DNA of 64,000 nucleotides from Mesorhizobium sp. B2-1-8 (lineage in GTDB: Bacteria; Pseudomonadota; Alphaproteobacteria; Rhizobiales; Rhizobiaceae), in NCBI RefSeq assembly GCF_006442545.2, contig NZ_CP083952.1, positions 5,123,501-5,187,500 of the forward strand. Direction: 5' to 3'. Position 1 is the first letter of the stretch, and the number at the start of each line of letters is the position of its first letter. Shown here one piece after another: positions 61,060 to 64,000 of this stretch. The position numbers and the translations under genes were made by a program. The notes under the pieces are model-generated. The model was not told the DNA's origin, made no database searches, and was given only the letters and a program-made list of their open reading frames with translations.

Positions 61060-61365
61060 TCGAAGTCTCCTTTGGTCAGTCGGCTTCGCACTCGGCCGGA
61101 TTGTTCGGAGCGAGAACTGCCTTGGCGAAAACGCATCCGATCGGGCAAGCAGCATCCCCCTGCTCAGTTCGGCATACCCGTCATTCTTACATGACCGAGT
61201 AGTGCCGAACCGATTGGTCGTGTCTTTGTTCCGGTGGTCCACCGTCCGGTAGCTGAGTGGCGAAGGCAAATCAGGAACAAGGCGGCCGGAGCCAAGTTCG
61301 GGGATGTACCACCGGCATCGATCAGCTCGGCCGGATGCTCGCAAACAACAGAGGCACGGGATCAT
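61060..61365. other. divergent promoter region
   Basis: Between the glycosidase and the metallo-beta-lactamase pseudogene. It holds the GGAAC element at 61274; no gene seen. Confidence 0.45.
61274..61298 (+). promoter_or_regulatory. EcfG-type promoter candidate
   Basis: GGAAC (61274-61278), 16 nt, AGTT (61295-61298), 67 nt before the ATG at 61366. Confidence 0.5.
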
Positions 61366-62251
61366 ATGACCGTTCAAATTCGACTTTCCGATATCGACCG
61401 CGCCAGGCGGGAGGATCGTGGCGACGGCGCTTGGAGTATCGCACCAGATCTGGGCCATTTGCGATTGGCAATCGTCAATGTCGTGTTCTTCGGCGCACCG
61501 GGCAGCGGAGATCGCAAATGGGTGCTGCTCGATACAGGGTTGCCGACGTCCCGGAGCAGCATCCTTGCGGTCGCGGAAAGCGCTTTGGGACTGACACGCG
61601 GCCGGCCGCGATCATCTTGACTCACGGCCATTTCGACCATGTGGGAACGGTTCTGGACCTGCGAATACGTGGGACGTGCCTGTCTTCGCACACCCGCTCG
61701 AGCGTTATCTGGACGGAACCATGCTCTATCCGCCACCGGACCCCTGTGGGGGGTTGGACTGATGGCATTGCTTTCGCCGCTCTTTCCATGCGGCCCGATC
61801 CGATCTTGGCGACCGCTTGGTGTCCTTGCCTGCCGACGGATGGATCCCCGGGATGCCCGGATGGCAATGGCTGCACACGCCGGGACACGCCTCGGGGCAT
61901 ATCTCGCTCTGGCGGGAGGAAGACCGCTCGCTGATCGTGGGGGACGCTTTCATCACCACGGGTCAGGAGTCGGTCTATGAGGTCGCCGTTCAGGATCTCG
62001 AGATGCACGGTCCGCCACGCTATTTCACGCCCGACTGGGATGCGGCGGAAAGATCGGTGAAGCGCATGGCCGCACTGAAGCCGCAGATGGTCATCAGCGG
62101 ACACGGGACGGCGGCTGCGGGCGTGGGCATGCGTCAAGCTCTCGACAGCCTGGCTGATCGGTTCAGGCAGTTGGCCGTGCCGCCGAAAATGAAATTCGTG
62201 CGCGAGCCAGCGTCCCAGATAGCTAGGGCAACCGATCCGCCATCGTTCTGA
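61366..62251 (+). pseudogene. metallo-beta-lactamase fold hydrolase, frameshifted
   Basis: The ATG at 61366 opens MTVQIRLSDIDRARREDRGD and IAPDLGHLRLAIVNVVFFGA. One frameshift at about 61605 leads to AAIILTHGHFDHVGTVLDL (metal motif HxHxDH). Further shifts around 61680-61790 are needed to reach WIPGMPGWQWLHTPGHASGH ISLWREEDRSLIVGDAFITT (His and Asp ligands) and MVISGHGTAAAG. All metal ligands survive in three frames, so decay is recent or the read has base-call errors. Confidence 0.78.
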
Positions 62252-62514
62252 AAATAGGTCAGATTGGGCCGACTCTATCTCTCGACCGGTAGAGTTTCCC
62301 GTCGAGTCGGGCGCCCCTGCATCGTTCACCGACAAACTCCGACAAGCGGAACAAACCCGGGAGGCGCCGGTTAGGAGGTTCGATCGACGCAGGGCGGCAG
62401 CCAAGCGCCGGAAGGACGCGTCCTCTCCGGCGGCGAGCCGACCGGCAGTTATTCGAGCCCGAACGCGTCGGCATTCGCCAAGACTCGCTCATGCCAAACC
62501 GCGGAGGAGACCAA

Positions 62515-62940
62515 ATGGCAAATCTGGGAAGACTGGCGATCGCGATGCTTGGCGTTTTGGCATACCGAAGTCGCGACAAAGTCTGTGAATTGATTCCGGG
62601 AGCGGGGTATCTTAACCCAAACGATCCGCAACGCAGAATTCTGGCTCAGATAACTAATGGCGTGTCGAGGGCTGACCTTGGTCAGATCCTCGACCGATTC
62701 AGGGAGCTGGGCGCAGGATCTAAAGTCGACTCGTGGGTTGGCAACGGCCCAAACCAACCAATCGAGCCAAGGCTCGTCGAAGCGGCGATGGACGAAGGTA
62801 CACTGATGTCCATGTCGGTGCAGACGGGTCTTTCGCGCGAGGAGCTAATCAGAAGGATTACGCGGGACCTACCCGAGACAGTCAACGAAATGACGCCGAA
62901 TGGTGAATGGCTGCCTGAATCAACACAAGGCTTGGGATAA
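62515..62940 (+). CDS. YidB-like (DUF937) protein
   Basis: The ATG at 62515 with GGAGGAG upstream encodes 141 aa: MANLGRLAIAMLGVLAYRSR, LGQILDRFRELGAGSKVDSW VGNGPNQPIEP and GLSREELIRRITRDLPETVN. It is the intact counterpart of the frameshifted gene at 47182-47662. The C-terminal helical domain with PNGEWLP at the end is typical. Cytoplasmic; function not established. Its 3' side is a junction with Tn3 debris. Confidence 0.82.
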   Translation: MANLGRLAIAMLGVLAYRSRDKVCELIPGAGYLNPNDPQRRILAQITNGVSRADLGQILDRFRELGAGSKVDSWVGNGPNQPIEPRLVEAAMDEGTLMSMSVQTGLSREELIRRITRDLPETVNEMTPNGEWLPESTQGLG

Positions 62941-62959
62941 GTCGACCTTGCTCGACAAT

Positions 62960-63769
62960 GTGTCCTAGGATGCGTGAATTGGTCGGCAAAACCAGTCCGA
63001 TCGTGCACTTCCCTCAGGAGATCCGGCACCTCAACCATTGGATACATATCGCTGATCTCGGCATTCAGTTCCTCGGCGGCGGCAGGAACTTCGCCAGCGG
63101 TCGGTGTGACGATCAACGTCCCGGCTTCAAGGCGAACACCTTCGAGCTTCCCTGACCGTGCTCTGTGCGCCAGGCGCTTCAGATTGAAGTCGAGCATCTG
63201 CCGCGCTTCGGCGAGCCAAGCCGTGCCATCACGCTGGACGCCCAATCCGAGCCGATCCTCTTCCTTCATTGTGGTGAATGCCGACCGCGGCATCAGGGGC
63301 TCATCGATCGGCCGGAAGGATCGGCTGCCGTCGACCCAAATGTCTGCAGATCTAAGCCTGTCTCGCAAAGCCCCGAGCGTTGCAATCTCGTAGACACGGC
63401 GATCAGGCTTTCCCTGTTCGAAGATGAGCCGTAGATCGGCTTGGCTGAGGTGGGTGACTGGGACGCGATCCGGGAGCGTCCGACGCCTCTCGGCATATAG
63501 GCGTTTCAGCAGCGAAATTGCCGCAAGAAGCGGATCGTGTCGCCGCGCCGATTGGAATGTGAGCGTCCGCAGAAAAGCACCGGCATACTTGTGCACGGTT
63601 GCATACTGTTCGGCCGCCAGGGCCAAAGGTGCCGCCTCGTTGTCCTCGACCATCGACTCAAGCTCAGACTTCATCCGCAGCAACCGGTGCCGTCCGACTT
63701 CCTGATCGAGTACCTCCAATGCGTTCTGGCCATAGTCATTGGCAGACTGCAGGGCGGTGAAGCGGCCGC
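62960..63769 (-). pseudogene. Tn3-family transposase, internal fragment
   Basis: Minus-strand codons give GQNALEVLDQEVGRHRLLRM, FLRTLTFQSARRHDPLLAAI, IFEQGKPDRRVYEIATLGAL RDRLRSADIWVDGSRSFRPI and SDMYPMVEVPDLLREVHDRT. This is the central part of Tn3 TnpA before the DDE core. The frame begins within another gene's remnant at 63770 and is cut near 62960, so neither end of the transposon is present. Confidence 0.82.
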
Positions 63770-64000
63770 GCTGCGCCTGCGCGATGTACATGTTCATGCG
63801 AACGTGGTGCTGGCCGGGGACCATTTCGGCCGGACCGCCGGCCCCTCGCCTATCCGGGTATGATCGAGCGCCCCGATGACCGCGTCGCGCGCTCGACCGT
63901 GCCGGCCTCGTTCACCGCCGCTTCCCACATCCTGATCGCGCGGTAATGGCCGGTGCAGCCGCTGCCTGCCGTCAACATCGCGCTGCCGGGGAACCGGTCG
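63770..64000 (-). pseudogene. ABC substrate-binding protein (AmiC/urea type), C-terminal remnant
   Basis: Entering from the window edge, minus-strand codons give HYRAIRMWEAAVNEAGTVER and VIGALDHTRIGEGP. A missing base shifts the frame before AEMVPGQHHVRMNMYIAQA. This is the end of amide/urea-type periplasmic binding proteins. The sequence runs straight into Tn3 transposase codons, so the gene was cut by that insertion or a later deletion. Confidence 0.6.

Noticed and set aside
59890..61458. Longer start (61458) for the GH1-like glycosidase
   Set aside because: The extra 133 residues have no homology-like pattern, and the ATG at 61059 has a strong AAGGAGA site.
1..64000. tRNA, rRNA, CRISPR arrays, replication origins
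   Set aside because: No cloverleaf-like segments with GGTTCGAATC-type arms, no short regular spaced repeats and no DnaA-box or repABC features were noticed; the only tandem array is the 332-bp transposase repeat.

Overview
The window reads as accessory-rich chromosome of an alphaproteobacterial rhizobium, most likely Mesorhizobium or a close relative (Hyphomicrobiales). The basis is the small DUF768-type proteins, HWE/HisKA_2 sensor kinases including a LOV one, Omp25/RopB-like porin, PRC-barrel and DUF3618/holin-like stress genes, and many EcfG-type promoter motifs (GGAAC-N16-NGTT). No tRNA, rRNA, CRISPR array or origin was seen.

Layout. 1-2.7 kb: a PRC-barrel gene end, two conserved hypotheticals, and remnants of an esterase and a cupin. 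3.4-10.2 kb: a surface-polysaccharide export cluster (Wzm/Wzt ABC transporter, two GT2 glycosyltransferases, a methyltransferase, a polysaccharide deacetylase). Its probable continuation (methyltransferase plus polysaccharide pyruvyl transferase) is at 20.7-22.6 kb. The ~10 kb between is accessory: an intact IS5-like element, a resolvase remnant, small zinc-binding proteins, two damaged hsp20 genes, a PPP phosphatase, and an IS110-family element lying between two pieces of an IS3 orfB, its 3' end amplified into six tandem 332-bp copies. 22.7-23.8 kb is a graveyard of IS5, integrase and IS630 fragments.

23.9-36 kb is a zone of very small, rhizobia-type genes (secreted, His-rich, lipoproteins, porin, DUF768, DUF3606-like, zinc-finger-like), with an O-acetyltransferase and conjugation/IS debris at 30-33 kb. 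36-48 kb holds a dead EF-hand gene, a frameshifted csbD, a LOV-HWE kinase, a second HWE kinase, an esterase pseudogene, a DUF2066/CGNR divergent pair and YidB-like genes. 48.7-55.4 kb has an intact PHB-depolymerase-like esterase, an AI-2E transporter, a third sensor kinase and a four-gene coupled membrane/stress operon. 56.2-61.1 kb is a galactofuranose-type locus (glycosyltransferase plus UDP-galactopyranose mutase) flanked by two glycoside hydrolases. The right end is a decayed metallo-beta-lactamase gene, a YidB-like gene, and a Tn3 transposase fragment joined to a substrate-binding-protein fragment.

The unifying signal is regulatory. By eye I find about a dozen GGAAC-N16-NGTT sites directly upstream of genes, where chance would give about two in the whole window. 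Together with three kinases of the class that feeds the PhyR-NepR-EcfG pathway, this suggests a general-stress-response output island. Several targets are tiny proteins, including a repeated C-x2-C-x14-H-x4-H family whose -10 box lies only 8-9 nt before the ATG, which predicts leaderless mRNAs. Many genes here carry single-base frameshifts or stops, so either the island is decaying or the read accuracy is imperfect; that must be settled before functional claims.
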